DNA of 64,000 bases from Mesobaculum littorinae (GCF_004011175.1 NZ_RQXX01000003.1:124001-188000); one strand, 5' to 3'; positions 29,646 through 39,132 are shown, counted from the stretch's first letter. The notes: a model not told the origin generated them from the sequence alone. Program-made: numbers and translations.

Positions 29646-30638
29646 ATGGACCAGGTGATCGCGAAACCGCACGAGAGACTTGCCGCCGCCCTCGCCGGGG
29701 ATCTGGCCGATGTGACGACCCTGATCCGGGCGCGCATGGTGTCCGAGCACGCGCCCCGCATCGACGATATCGCGGCCCACCTGATCGAGGCCGGAGGCAA
29801 GCGCATCCGCCCGATGCTGACCCTCGCCGCCGCGCGCCTGTTCGGCTACGACGGGCCCTATCACGTGCACCTGGCGGCGACGGTCGAGTTCATCCATACC
29901 GCGACCCTGCTGCACGACGACGTCGTCGACGAAAGCGATCAGCGGCGCGGCCGGCCCACGGCGAACCTTCTGTGGGACAACACGTCGAGCGTGCTGGTGG
30001 GCGATTACCTCTTCGCCCGCGCCTTCCAGCTGATGGTCGAGCCCGGATCGCTCGAGGTGCTGGGCATCCTGTCGAACGCCGCGGCGACCATCGCCGAGGG
30101 CGAGGTGCTGCAGCTGACCGCGGCGCGCAACCTTGCCACCGGACGCGACACCTATCTCAAGATCGTGCGCGGCAAGACGGCGGCGCTGTTCTCGGCGGCG
30201 ACGGAATCGGGCGCGCTGATTTCCGGGGCCGCGCCCGAACAGGTCGCGGCGCTGCGCGAGTACGGCGATGCGCTGGGGATCGCGTTCCAGATGGCCGACG
30301 ACCTGCTGGACTGGATGGGCGGGGCCGAGACGGGCAAGAACGTGGGCGACGATTTCCGCGAGCGGAAGATGACGCTGCCGGTGATCCATGCCGTCGCCGC
30401 CGCCGAGGGCGAAGAGCGCGCCTTCTGGTCCCGGGTGATCGAGGCGGGCGACCAGCGCGACGGCGACCTGGAGACGGCGCGCGACCTGCTCGACCAGCAC
30501 GGTGCGCTCGGGGCCGTGCGGCAGGAGGCGCTGGACTGGGCCGCGCAGGCACGCGCGGCGCTGGCCACGCTGCCCGATGGCCCGTTCAACGACATGCTGT
30601 CTGATCTGGCGGACTACGTCGTTTCGCGCATCGCCTGA
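29646..30638 (+). CDS. Polyprenyl diphosphate synthase (ubiquinone side chain)
   Basis: Trans-type prenyl synthase, 330 residues. First aspartate-rich motif LLHDDVVDESDQRRGRPT, second MADDLLDWMG, plus GGKRIRPML for isopentenyl diphosphate binding. Chain length (octa- or decaprenyl) cannot be fixed from sequence alone, although the family provides the quinone tail. Its C-terminus and stop lie in a 14 bp tandem duplication. Confidence 0.92.
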   Translation: MDQVIAKPHERLAAALAGDLADVTTLIRARMVSEHAPRIDDIAAHLIEAGGKRIRPMLTLAAARLFGYDGPYHVHLAATVEFIHTATLLHDDVVDESDQRRGRPTANLLWDNTSSVLVGDYLFARAFQLMVEPGSLEVLGILSNAAATIAEGEVLQLTAARNLATGRDTYLKIVRGKTAALFSAATESGALISGAAPEQVAALREYGDALGIAFQMADDLLDWMGGAETGKNVGDDFRERKMTLPVIHAVAAAEGEERAFWSRVIEAGDQRDGDLETARDLLDQHGALGAVRQEALDWAAQARAALATLPDGPFNDMLSDLADYVVSRIA

Positions 30639-30656
30639 CGGGCATCGCCTGACGGG
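30629..30656. repeat. 14 bp tandem duplication over a stop codon
   Basis: GCATCGCCTGACGG occurs twice in a row. The first copy contains the last codons and TGA of the polyprenyl synthase, so the second copy repeats the end of the gene in the 3' region without effect on the protein. Confidence 0.85.
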
Positions 30657-30932
30657 CATCCGTCTCGCTGGTGCCGCGCAGCCCGGGGCAGGGCGCCTCG
30701 GGGCCTCAGACCAAGGCGCCCGCGGCGCCGTGCCCCGCCGTGATCCGATCTGATCCGCGTCGATCCAGCAAGCGATCCCCCGCGCCGCCGTGGCCGGCCA
30801 TGTTCGGGCCCTCATGAGGTCACCCTATAAGATCCGGCTGGTTCGTGCCCTGCCCGCTTGTCCCGACAGATCTGTGCCCTGCCCGGCCTCGCCCCCTGCG
30901 GCACAGAGGGTGACGGCCGCGGGCCCGGGCCG

Positions 30933-31787
30933 TCAGAGACGGCGCGCCGCGGCGGATTCGGGGGGGATCAGGCCGGCGGCGGCGACCCACCATTGCCCAT
31001 GCGCGGCGCGAAGGGATGCGGCCGCGGCATCGGCGGCGGGGCGGCTGTCGAAGATCCCGAAACAGGTCCCGCCCGACCCCGACATGCGCGCCAGCAGGCA
31101 CCCCTCGGTCGCGGCGATCCGGGCCAGCGCCACGCCGATGGCGGGGGCGGTGGCGCGGGCGGGATCCTCAAGATCGTTGCGCTGCACGGCAAGCCATTGC
31201 GCCATCTCAGCAGCGTCCCGCCATGCCGGAAAATCCCGCGGCAGGGGCGCGTTGTCGCGTCGGGCGAGCCCGGCAAAGACGGGGCCCGTCGGCACCGCGA
31301 CGTCCGGCGTGACCAGAACCAGATGCAGCGGCGGCAACGGCGGCACCGGCGAAAGAACCTCGCCGATACCCGACATCCGGGCGGGCGCGGCGGGCAGGCA
31401 GACCGGCAGGTCGGCCCCCAGCGGAAGCACGTCGGGCAAGGCACGACCGTCGAGCGCGGCCAGCGCCCGCAGGGTTGCGGCGGCATCCGACGACCCACCG
31501 CCGATCCCGCCCGCGGCAGGCAGATGCTTGTCCAGCGTGATCCGCGCGGGCGCGCCGCCCGCCAGCCGCGCCGCCCGCAGCACGAGGTTGTCGTCGCCCG
31601 TGGGCACCCCCGCGGACCGCGGACCAGTGACCGTCAGCCCCCAATCCGGGGCGGGTTCGACCGTGACGCGGTCGCCCACGTCGGCAAAGACCACGAGCGA
31701 GTCGAGCAGGTGGTAGCCGTCGTCGCGCCGCCCGGTGACGTGCAGCGCAAGGTTGACCTTGGCAGGCGCCGATGCCGCGGCCTTCAT
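30933..31787 (-). CDS. ispE: 4-diphosphocytidyl-2-C-methyl-D-erythritol kinase
   Basis: GHMP kinase of the MEP isoprenoid pathway, 284 residues. Substrate motif [10 protein letters not shown] at the N-terminus, ATP-binding loop [15 protein letters not shown], and the C-terminal [10 protein letters not shown]. Follows the TPR gene after 39 bases, probably one operon. Confidence 0.95.
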   Translation of the reverse strand: MKAAASAPAKVNLALHVTGRRDDGYHLLDSLVVFADVGDRVTVEPAPDWGLTVTGPRSAGVPTGDDNLVLRAARLAGGAPARITLDKHLPAAGGIGGGSSDAAATLRALAALDGRALPDVLPLGADLPVCLPAAPARMSGIGEVLSPVPPLPPLHLVLVTPDVAVPTGPVFAGLARRDNAPLPRDFPAWRDAAEMAQWLAVQRNDLEDPARATAPAIGVALARIAATEGCLLARMSGSGGTCFGIFDSRPAADAAAASLRAAHGQWWVAAAGLIPPESAAARRL

Positions 31788-31826
31788 CGGGCCCGGGCCC
31801 CCGTCGGCCCCGGCCTTGATCGGCCC

Positions 31827-33674
31827 TCAGCCCCCATTGGCGACCGATAGCGGGGCGCCGCCCTCTTCGCGCAGCACCGCGTCCAACCCGACGTCGAGCT
31901 TGCGTCGGATGCGGTCGGCATCGACCTCGCCAGATTCGGTATTGTCGACGAAGGACAGCGCGCGGCGCCACTGGAACTCGGCCTCGAGCGTTCGGCCAAC
32001 GGCCCAGTAGACGTCGCCAAGATGGTCGTTCACCACCGGGTCGATCGGCATCAGCTCGACCGCCCGCTCCATCGGGGCGACGGCCTCGTCGTAGCGGCCC
32101 AGCCGGTAGAAGGCCCAGCCGAGCGAGTCCGTGATGTGACCGGAATCGGGACGTGCGGCGACGGCCTGCTCGATCATATCAAGCGCCTCGTCCAGCTGCT
32201 CGCCCTTTTCGACATAGGAATAGCCGAGGTAATTCAGCACCTGCGGCTGACCCGGCCGCAGCTCCAGCGCCTTGCGGAAATCGGCCTCGGCCTGCCCCCA
32301 GCGTTCGGTTCGTTCGCGGGCGATGCCGCGGGCGAAATAGACGATCCACTGTCCCTCTTCGGGTTCGTCGAAGCTGGCAATGGCGCGATCATAGGCCTGC
32401 GCGGCCTCGTCGAACCGTTCCTCGGCGCGCAGGGTATCGCCCAGCGTCACCTCGATCATCGGGTTGCCGGGGTCCAGTTCAGTCAGTTGGCGCATCACCT
32501 CGACCGCGGCATCGACCTTGCCCGAGGCGCGCAACGCCTCGGCCCGGCCCAGCTCGGCGGCGGCAAAGGCGGGATCGTCGCGGGGGATGCGGCGCAGCAC
32601 CTCGATCGCCAGGTCGTAACGTTCAAGGCTTTCCAGCAGGGCGGCGGTCAGCAGGATCGCCTCGGTATGGCCCGGGCGCAGGTAGGCGGTCATCCGGGAG
32701 TAGAGGATGGTGTAGGTCTGCTCGGCGTCGCTGCCCGACAGGGCGTTGGCGATGGTGTGATAGATCTCGGCCACCCCGTCCGAAGGCTGGCGAACGATGT
32801 CGAACTCAAGCGTTTCGCCCGCGGCGAGCCGGTCGATCACCGCCTCGATCGCGTCGTCGGGAGAGCCGCCGAAATATTCGTCGATCAGCGCCAGCGCATC
32901 GGCGTTGCGGTCAAGCTGGCTGAGGATCTGGGCATGGGCCACCACGCCCCGCCGGGTCAGCCGCAGCCCGCCCCGATCCTCGTCCGACAGGATGTCGTCG
33001 GCCGCCGCGAAATCGCCGTCCGCGGCCAGCGCCAGCGCCTTGTGATAAAGCCCGAAGGGTTCGACCCCCTCGCGCGTCGCGATGGCATCGAAGGTGTCCA
33101 TCGCCGCGCCGGGTTCGTCGGCGCCGATCAGGGCCCAGCCGCGCATCAGGTCGTCGAAGAGCGCGCTGACCGAAAGCCCCGCATCGAGACCGTCCAGAGC
33201 GTCCTGCCAGCGCCCCTCTTGCGCGGCTTCGCCCAACAGCACGAGGCTTGCCACCTCGCTGCGGGCGCCGGTCTGCATCAGCCGCTGCGACAGCTCGACC
33301 GCGCCGGGGATGTTGCCTGCCGCGATGTGCGAGATGATCGCGGTGTCGAGCAGGTTCACGTTGCCGGGATCCTCGGCCATCGCGCGGGCGAAGAACTCGA
33401 TCGCCTGCCCGTAGTCGCTGTAGGCTGCGGCGTGCCGCGCGGCGAGGTAGGCGCCGGCATCCGTTTCGGCCGCGACCGGGAGGGCGGCGCTGCCCAGCGC
33501 GGCGCACACCAGACCGGCACGACCGAAACAGGCGCGAACCAAACCGGTGCGGACCAAACCGGCGCGGGCCAAACAGGCGCGGGCCAGACCCTTGCGGACC
33601 GGACCGGTCCGGGCCACGGCGCCACCGGCCGTCGAGGTGCGGGCGGCAGAGCGCAGGGACGAAAGACGAAGCAT
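31827..33674 (-). CDS. Exported TPR-repeat protein with repeat-expanded signal region
   Basis: 615 residues. The N-terminus is extraordinary: before a normal hydrophobic core and cleavage region (AALGSAALPVAAE), residues 21-55 are seven pentapeptides of the type [AV]-R-[AT]-[CG]-L, encoded by a 15 bp tandem repeat. The mature part consists of tetratricopeptide helices (EFFARAMAEDPGN, ADFRKALELRPGQPQVLNYL, GWAFYRLGRYDEAVAPMERA). TPR proteins mediate protein contacts; partner unknown, likely periplasmic. The AAGGAA ribosome site falls in a separate 14 bp repeat array. ispE follows. Confidence 0.85.
   Translation of the reverse strand: MLRLSSLRSAARTSTAGGAVARTGPVRKGLARACLARAGLVRTGLVRACFGRAGLVCAALGSAALPVAAETDAGAYLAARHAAAYSDYGQAIEFFARAMAEDPGNVNLLDTAIISHIAAGNIPGAVELSQRLMQTGARSEVASLVLLGEAAQEGRWQDALDGLDAGLSVSALFDDLMRGWALIGADEPGAAMDTFDAIATREGVEPFGLYHKALALAADGDFAAADDILSDEDRGGLRLTRRGVVAHAQILSQLDRNADALALIDEYFGGSPDDAIEAVIDRLAAGETLEFDIVRQPSDGVAEIYHTIANALSGSDAEQTYTILYSRMTAYLRPGHTEAILLTAALLESLERYDLAIEVLRRIPRDDPAFAAAELGRAEALRASGKVDAAVEVMRQLTELDPGNPMIEVTLGDTLRAEERFDEAAQAYDRAIASFDEPEEGQWIVYFARGIARERTERWGQAEADFRKALELRPGQPQVLNYLGYSYVEKGEQLDEALDMIEQAVAARPDSGHITDSLGWAFYRLGRYDEAVAPMERAVELMPIDPVVNDHLGDVYWAVGRTLEAEFQWRRALSFVDNTESGEVDADRIRRKLDVGLDAVLREEGGAPLSVANGG
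33512..33616 (-). repeat. 15 bp tandem repeat, seven units, in signal peptide
   Basis: Seven consecutive 15-mers starting at 33512, consensus on the plus strand AACCGGCGCGGGCCA. On the coding (minus) strand each unit gives one pentapeptide with one arginine. Length changes keep the frame, so the n-region of the signal peptide could vary between strains. Confidence 0.9.
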
Positions 33675-33681
33675 CGGCGTT

Positions 33682-33737
33682 CCTTTCGGGTCGGGCCTTT
33701 CGGGTCGGGCCTCTCAGATCGGGCCTTTCGGGCAGGG
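33682..33737. repeat. 14 bp tandem repeat, four units, over the TPR gene leader
   Basis: Units at 33682, 33696, 33710 and 33724; the first two are identical (CCTTTCGGGTCGGG), the others have two to three changes. Read on the minus strand each unit carries GAAAGG, so the array supplies the Shine-Dalgarno-like sequence of the TPR gene several times over. Confidence 0.88.
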
Positions 33738-33884
33738 GCCCCTTTGGGGCTGGCAGTCGACGCGGACGGCGGGCGGCATCGCGGTCCCCCTGCCGACCGA
33801 TCGGTGCAGCGTTCGGAATCCTATCCCGCACCCCGCGACGGCGCAACGCGGCCCTGCCCCCATGGTGTCATGACATTTGGTTGA

Positions 33885-33910
33885 GGATCGGTGCACACCG
33901 GCCCCGATCC
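33885..33910 (-). terminator. Stem-loop after ETF-QO gene
   Basis: Perfect 7 bp stem GGATCGG (33885-33891) with CCGATCC (33904-33910), about 20 bases past the stop of the ETF-QO gene on the minus strand. No T run. A palindrome TGTCATGACA at 33866-33875 lies just beyond. Confidence 0.4.
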
Positions 33911-33930
33911 CGCCCCCGGGCGCTCTGGCC

Positions 33931-35583
33931 CTACATGTTCGAGTAGTTTGGCCCGTCGCCCCCCTGCGGCACCGTCCAGACGATGTTCTGTGGCGGATCC
34001 TTGATGTCGCAGGTCTTGCAGTGCACGCAGTTCTGGAAGTTGATGACGAAGCGCGGCTCCTTGCCCTCTTCCTCGACGAATTCGTAGACGCCCGCGGGGC
34101 AGTAGCGCGACGAGGGCCCGGCGTATTGCGCCAGATCCACCTTCACCGGCACCTCGGGGTCCTTGAGCTTCAGGTGCGGCGGCTGGCTTTCGTCGTGGTT
34201 CGTGGCCGAGAAGCTGACATTGGTCAGCCGGTCGAAGCTGAGCTTGCCGTCGGGCTTGGGGTAGGCGATGGGCGTGTGGTCGGCGGCCTTGCCAGTCGCC
34301 GCGGCGTCCGTCTTGCCGTGGCTCTGGGTGCCGAAGACGGATCCGCCGAACAGGCTGTTCGTCCACATGTCGAAGCCGCCCAGCGCCATCGACGCCGACA
34401 GCCCGTATTTCGACCACATCGGCTTGACGTTGCGCACGCGCTTCAAGTCGCGGCCCACGGGCCCTTCGCGCAGTTCGGTGTCGTAGCCGTCCAGCACGTC
34501 GCCCGACCGCCCCTCGGACAACGCGGCATGCGCGGCTTCGGCGGCGGCCTTGCCCGACAGCATCGCGTTGTGGTTGCCCTTGATCCGCGGCACGTTCACG
34601 AGGCCGACGGAACAGCCCAGAAGCGCCCCGCCGGGGAAGACCGCGCGGGGCATCGACTGCCAGCCGCCTTCCGAGATGGCGCGCGCGCCGTAGCTGATGC
34701 GCTTGCCGCCCTCCAGCAGCTGCGCCAGCATCGGGTGATGCTTGAACCGCTGGAACTCCATGTAGGGGTAAAGGTGCGGGTTGGCGTAGTTCAGGTGCAC
34801 CACGAAGCCCAGGTACACCTGGTTGTTCTCGGCATGGTAGATGAACGACCCGCCGCCCGCTTCCTTGCCCAGAGGCCAGCCCATGGTGTGCACCACGCGG
34901 CCCTCCTGGTGGTTCTCGGGGCGCACCTCCCAGATCTCCTTCATGCCCAGGCCGTATTTCTGCGGCTCGCGGCCCTCGGAGAGGTCGAATTCGGCGATCA
35001 CCTGCTTGGACAGCGATCCGCGAACGCCTTCGGCAAGGAACACGTACTTGCCCCGCAGCTCCATCCCCGGTTCGTAGGAGGGGCCGGGCGTGCCGTCGGC
35101 GGCGCGCCCGAACTCGCCCGCGACGACGCCCGCGATGCGCCCGTCCTCACCGCGGACCAGCTCGGAGCACGACATGCCGGGGAATATCTCGACGCCCAGC
35201 GCCTCGGCCTGTTCGGCCATCCAGCGGCAGACCTGCCCCATCGAGACGATGTAGTTGCCGTGGTTCTTCATCAGCGGCGGCATCGGCCAGTGCGGCACGG
35301 TCACGCCACCGCCTTCGCCCAGCAGGTAGAACTTGTCCTGCCGGACCGGCACGGTGATCGGCGCGCCGCGGTCGCGCCAGTCGGGGATCAGGGCATCCAG
35401 CCCGCAGGGGTCCAGCACCGCACCCGACAGGATGTGCGCGCCGATTTCCGATCCCTTTTCCAGCAGGACGACATCGAGATCGGGGTCGAGCTGCTTCAGC
35501 CGGATCGCGGCGGACAGGCCCGCCGGGCCGCCTCCGACGATGACGACGTCATAGTCCATCGATTCGCGTGTCGTCTCGGCCAC
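33931..35583 (-). CDS. Electron transfer flavoprotein-ubiquinone oxidoreductase
   Basis: Membrane-bound FAD and 4Fe-4S enzyme (550 residues) that passes electrons from ETF, fed by acyl-CoA and other dehydrogenases, to ubiquinone. FAD motif VVIVGGGPAGLSAAIRL at the N-terminus; iron-sulfur cysteines at the C-terminal end in YCPAGVYEF and NCVHCKTCDIKDP. I place the start at GTG 35583 (AETTRES follows) because GGGGGAG lies 8 bases upstream; a GTG at 35592 is also in frame. Confidence 0.94.
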   Translation of the reverse strand: MAETTRESMDYDVVIVGGGPAGLSAAIRLKQLDPDLDVVLLEKGSEIGAHILSGAVLDPCGLDALIPDWRDRGAPITVPVRQDKFYLLGEGGGVTVPHWPMPPLMKNHGNYIVSMGQVCRWMAEQAEALGVEIFPGMSCSELVRGEDGRIAGVVAGEFGRAADGTPGPSYEPGMELRGKYVFLAEGVRGSLSKQVIAEFDLSEGREPQKYGLGMKEIWEVRPENHQEGRVVHTMGWPLGKEAGGGSFIYHAENNQVYLGFVVHLNYANPHLYPYMEFQRFKHHPMLAQLLEGGKRISYGARAISEGGWQSMPRAVFPGGALLGCSVGLVNVPRIKGNHNAMLSGKAAAEAAHAALSEGRSGDVLDGYDTELREGPVGRDLKRVRNVKPMWSKYGLSASMALGGFDMWTNSLFGGSVFGTQSHGKTDAAATGKAADHTPIAYPKPDGKLSFDRLTNVSFSATNHDESQPPHLKLKDPEVPVKVDLAQYAGPSSRYCPAGVYEFVEEEGKEPRFVINFQNCVHCKTCDIKDPPQNIVWTVPQGGDGPNYSNM

Positions 35584-35662
35584 TTGGCACACTCCCCCGT
35601 GATTGGCATCGCGCCCTTCGGACGCTGGCTTTCCCCATCGTTAGAAAACCCCGCCCCGGGGG

Positions 35663-36754
35663 TCAATCGAGACGCCCGGTCGCGGGTTCCGCAGGCACGC
35701 CCTGCCGCACCCGCAGGGGCCCCGGCCCGCCCGCCGCGATCCGGCCGCGCCGCAGGTCGCGCCGCCAGAGCCACGCGCACAGCGCGGCCACCGCCAGGAT
35801 CGAGGCATAGCCATCGACCGCGTAGTGCCAGCCCAGGTGCACCGACAGCACCTGGTACCACGCGATCAGCGCCAGCGCGGGCCAAAGCAGGCGCGGCATC
35901 CGCTCGGCCAGGTACAGCCCCACGACCGTCGCCATGGCGAGATGCACGCTGGGAAAGGCCGAGATGCCGCCGCCGAGCGACGGCGCCCCCGCCGCGTAGC
36001 TTTGCCACAGCGCCTCCTGCAGCCCGCCGATCCCGCCCGCGTCCCGGCTGAGGGCGCGCACTCCGTCCGAAAGCCCGGCAAAGCGGTCGCCCGTCAGCAG
36101 CTTGTCGTAAAAGACCGGCCCGGCCGACATGACAGCCCCGGCGACAAGGTTGCCAAGGCCCACCCAGGCAAAGAGATACAGCAGGATATAGCGCCGCCGC
36201 CGCCACGGATCGCCGTCGAGAAGACCCAGCAGCACCGGAAAATACATCGCCGGCACCAGCCACAGCGTGGAGTAGGTAAAGACCATCGGCGCGGTCGGCA
36301 GACCGGCCAGCGCCGCATGCGTCCAGCTCCACGGCGGATGGCCAAAGTGCAGGGCGCGGTCGAGGTCCGCCAGAACGGCATCGGCCCAGAACGGCACGGC
36401 CAGCGGCAGCGACTGCTTGACCAGGCTGAAGGTCAGGAAGAAGGCCGCGCACCCGGCCAGCATGGCAACGGCCCCGGGCAGGCGCGCCAGCACGCGCGAC
36501 CAGGACATGGCGACCGACGGCAGCAGGATCAACAGCAGGATCACCGGCGCCACCCACCACCCCTGCACGAGAAAGTAGGTCATGACCTCGGGCACCGACA
36601 GGGCCAGTTGCCGCAGCAGGCCCGGGGCCCCGTCGCGGACCGCGACAACGAAGATCGCACCCCCGGCACAATACAGCGCAACCAGCGTCAGGAACAGCCG
36701 AACGCCGCTGTTGTCTTCCCGGGATATCTCCATTTCGACGAAACGCTGAATCAT
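35663..36754 (-). CDS. PAP2-family phosphatase / inositol-phosphotransferase-like membrane protein
   Basis: Multi-spanning membrane protein of about 363 residues, at least six hydrophobic segments. The C-terminal part has the acid-phosphatase motif: FPSVHLAMA followed by LGWHYAVDG (Ser-His, then His-x5-Asp). It resembles the PAP2_3 branch that includes lipid phosphotransferases; substrate unknown. Start is uncertain: ATG 36754 is chosen, ATG 36733 (MEISRED) is possible. Divergent from greA. Confidence 0.8.
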   Translation of the reverse strand: MIQRFVEMEISREDNSGVRLFLTLVALYCAGGAIFVVAVRDGAPGLLRQLALSVPEVMTYFLVQGWWVAPVILLLILLPSVAMSWSRVLARLPGAVAMLAGCAAFFLTFSLVKQSLPLAVPFWADAVLADLDRALHFGHPPWSWTHAALAGLPTAPMVFTYSTLWLVPAMYFPVLLGLLDGDPWRRRRYILLYLFAWVGLGNLVAGAVMSAGPVFYDKLLTGDRFAGLSDGVRALSRDAGGIGGLQEALWQSYAAGAPSLGGGISAFPSVHLAMATVVGLYLAERMPRLLWPALALIAWYQVLSVHLGWHYAVDGYASILAVAALCAWLWRRDLRRGRIAAGGPGPLRVRQGVPAEPATGRLD

Positions 36755-36771
36755 CACTGCCGGGGATACTA

Positions 36772-36800
36772 TTGACTTTGAGGTCCGCGGCATGAGTTAA
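36772..36800 (+). promoter_or_regulatory. Candidate sigma-70 type promoter of greA
   Basis: TTGACT (36772-36777), 17-base spacer, AGTTAA (36795-36800), about 40 bases before the greA start, in a locally AT-rich patch. The -10 is weak. Confidence 0.35.
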
Positions 36801-36841
36801 CACCCCAATGTTGCAATATTGCTCCGAACGAGACGGCTTTT

Positions 36842-37312
36842 ATGGATAAAATTCCCCTGACCCGCGCCGGACAGACCGCGCTCAGCGACGAGCTGAAGAC
36901 GCTGAAGTCGGTCGAACGGCCGGCGATCATCCGCGCCATCGCCGAAGCGCGTGAGCATGGCGACCTGTCGGAAAACGCGGAGTACCACTCGGCCCGCGAA
37001 AAGCAGTCCTTCATCGAGGGCCGCATCAAGGAGCTTGAGGGCATCCTGTCGCTGGCCGAGGTCATCGACCCTGCCAAGATGTCGGGCCCGATCAAGTTCG
37101 GCGCCACGGTCACGCTGGTCGACGAAGACACCGACGAGGAAAAGACCTACCAGATCGTGGGCGAGCCCGAGGCCGATATCGAAAACGGCCGGCTGAACCT
37201 GCGGTCGCCCCTGGCCCGGTCGCTGATCGGCAAGGAAGAGGGCGACACCGTCGAGGTGCGCACTCCCGGCGGCGAGAAAAGCTACGAAGTGCTCAAGATC
37301 GCCTATATCTGA
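36842..37312 (+). CDS. greA: Transcription elongation factor GreA
   Basis: 156 residues: N-terminal coiled-coil with acidic tip ([19 protein letters not shown]) that rescues backtracked RNA polymerase, then the C-terminal FKBP-like domain ([20 protein letters not shown]). Full family length. Confidence 0.97.
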   Translation: MDKIPLTRAGQTALSDELKTLKSVERPAIIRAIAEAREHGDLSENAEYHSAREKQSFIEGRIKELEGILSLAEVIDPAKMSGPIKFGATVTLVDEDTDEEKTYQIVGEPEADIENGRLNLRSPLARSLIGKEEGDTVEVRTPGGEKSYEVLKIAYI

Positions 37313-37394
37313 GCCGCGCGGACCCGCCGGGGCGCCCGTCCGAAAGACCCCAAGCCACGCGCCTCTCGCCCCTCGGGGCCGGAGGCGTTCTGCC

Positions 37395-38759
37395 ATGACC
37401 GAGGCCGCCATGACCGATACCGCAGAGGACCGCGTGCCGCCGGTCGCAGGCGCCGACCGGCGTGCCCCCGCGTCCGATCACGCAGAGGTCGGGCGTACCG
37501 GCGACGGCCATGCCATGGGCGACGGGGACACCGGGCATTGGCCCGATGACGGCGCCGACGGTTTCGCCGGCGACAGGGGCGAAGATGACGGCTTCGTCGA
37601 TGATGGCGCCTTCGCGGATCCCGGCGATGCCCGCTTCGCGGCCCCTCCCGGTGCGCGGTCGCACCCGGCGGGCCCGGCGCTCGGCGGGTTTTCGCGGGGC
37701 GGCTCGGGGGGCGGGCTTTCGGGCGCCGCCGGGGGGCTGCTAGACAGGATGTCGTTGGGCCGCGGGCTCGGCGGTTTCGGCTTTGCGACGCGCGACGCGC
37801 GCTTCGGCGCCGCCGAGCTGCTGTCACTGGGCCTGTCGGTTCTGTGGCTTTTGCTGATGGCGATCTTCTTCATGTTCATGGGTGTTCCCGGCCCCGAAGA
37901 GGGGGCCGATCCCCTGCGCGTCGTGGTGACGATCCTCGTGGTCTTCGCCCCGGTCGCGCTGATCTTCGCCGCCGTCATGGCGGCGCAGGCCGCCCGCGTC
38001 GTGCGCGAAGAGACCGCCCGCCTGTCGGAGCGGATCGAAACGCTGGCCGCGACGGTGGGCGCCCCCGGCGCGGGGCCTGCGCCCACCCCCGTCTTTACCG
38101 TGCCCCCCGCGCTTGAGGCGAAGCTTGCCGACATCGCGGCCAGCGCGAAAAAGACAGAATCGGCCATTGCCTCCTTTGCCTCGGTCCGGCCCGCGCCGCA
38201 GCAGCCCCGCCCGGCCCAGGCGGCCCCGCGCAGCGCCCCGCCCGAGGCGCAGCCGCGCCTCGCGCTCGACGCCGAGGGCGAGGCCCAGCCGCTGGCGCGC
38301 GCGGATTTCATCGCCGCGCTGCAATTCCCCGAGACGCCCGAGGATCGCGAAGGCTTTCGCGCGCTGCGCCGTGCCCTGGCCGACCGGCAGGCGGCGCAGT
38401 TGATCCAGGCCGCGCAGGACGTGCTGACGCTGCTCAGCCAGGATGGCGTCTACATGGACGACCTGCCGCCCGACCGCGCCCGCCCCGAGCTGTGGCGACG
38501 CTTCGCGCAGGGCGAACGCGGGCGCGCCATCGGGGCCCTGGGCGGGATCCGCGACCGCGAGGCGCTGGCCGCCAGCGCCGACCGGATGCGCGCCGACACG
38601 ATCTTTCGCGACACCGCGCACCACTTCCTGCGCAAGTTCGATCATGCCTTTGCCGCCTTCGAACCCGAGGCGACCGATTCCGAGATCGCGGCCCTGACCG
38701 ACACCCGCACCGCCCGCGCCTTCATGCTGCTGGGCCGCGTAGCCGGCATCTTCGACTAG
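37395..38759 (+). CDS. Unknown membrane protein downstream of greA
   Basis: 454 residues, not recognised. Layout: ~110 disordered residues rich in Asp, Gly and Ala; two membrane segments (LSLGLSVLWLLLMAIFFMFM and VVVTILVVFAPVALIFAAVM); a predicted coiled coil (VREETARLSERIETLAATV); a Pro/Ala/Gln linker; and a compact helical C-terminal domain of ~170 residues (FIAALQFPETPEDREGFRAL to LGRVAGIFD) that looks well conserved in composition. GGAGG lies ~10 bases upstream of ATG 37395. The soluble domain faces the cytosol if both segments span. Function unknown. Confidence 0.75.
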   Translation: MTEAAMTDTAEDRVPPVAGADRRAPASDHAEVGRTGDGHAMGDGDTGHWPDDGADGFAGDRGEDDGFVDDGAFADPGDARFAAPPGARSHPAGPALGGFSRGGSGGGLSGAAGGLLDRMSLGRGLGGFGFATRDARFGAAELLSLGLSVLWLLLMAIFFMFMGVPGPEEGADPLRVVVTILVVFAPVALIFAAVMAAQAARVVREETARLSERIETLAATVGAPGAGPAPTPVFTVPPALEAKLADIAASAKKTESAIASFASVRPAPQQPRPAQAAPRSAPPEAQPRLALDAEGEAQPLARADFIAALQFPETPEDREGFRALRRALADRQAAQLIQAAQDVLTLLSQDGVYMDDLPPDRARPELWRRFAQGERGRAIGALGGIRDREALAASADRMRADTIFRDTAHHFLRKFDHAFAAFEPEATDSEIAALTDTRTARAFMLLGRVAGIFD

Positions 38760-38867
38760 GCCGGAGCGGGGCTCCCCCGCACCCTCGATGTCGCCGTCCC
38801 GCGGGCACACCGCCCCGCTTGCGCAAATTTCTTGACGCGCGGGCATGGCCGGGCGCAGAAACGGCGG

Positions 38868-39058
38868 GCATGGTGCCCCCTCGCCTCCCGCAAAGCGGGG
38901 AGGGGGCCAAACGGGAATGCGGTGAGGATGACCCATGCCGGGGTCCGACGCCGCAGCCGCCCCCGCGACTGTAAGCGGTGAGCGGTTCGCCAAGATGCCA
39001 CTGGGGCCAGCCCCGGGAAGGCGGCGGACCGCCCTGACCCGCAAGCCAGGAGACCGCC
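38868..39058 (+). ncRNA. Cobalamin riboswitch
   Basis: About 190 bases matching the adenosylcobalamin aptamer. Conserved elements in order: GGTGCC (38872), GGGAATGCGGTG, the GCCGCAGCCGCCCCCGCGACTGTAA block, GCCACTGG, GGGAAGGCGG, and the B12 box AAGCCAGGAGACC (39043-39055). It sits 75 bases upstream of the CbiM-like gene, with AAGGAC as its ribosome site. B12 binding should repress the permease. A candidate -35 TTGACG is at 38832. Confidence 0.92.
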
Positions 39059-39132
39059 ATGCACCGTCGGGCAGAGGTCCCGGCGGCCTTGCAACCGGTC
39101 GTCGGGGATGACGGCCTAGAAGGACGGTTCTC

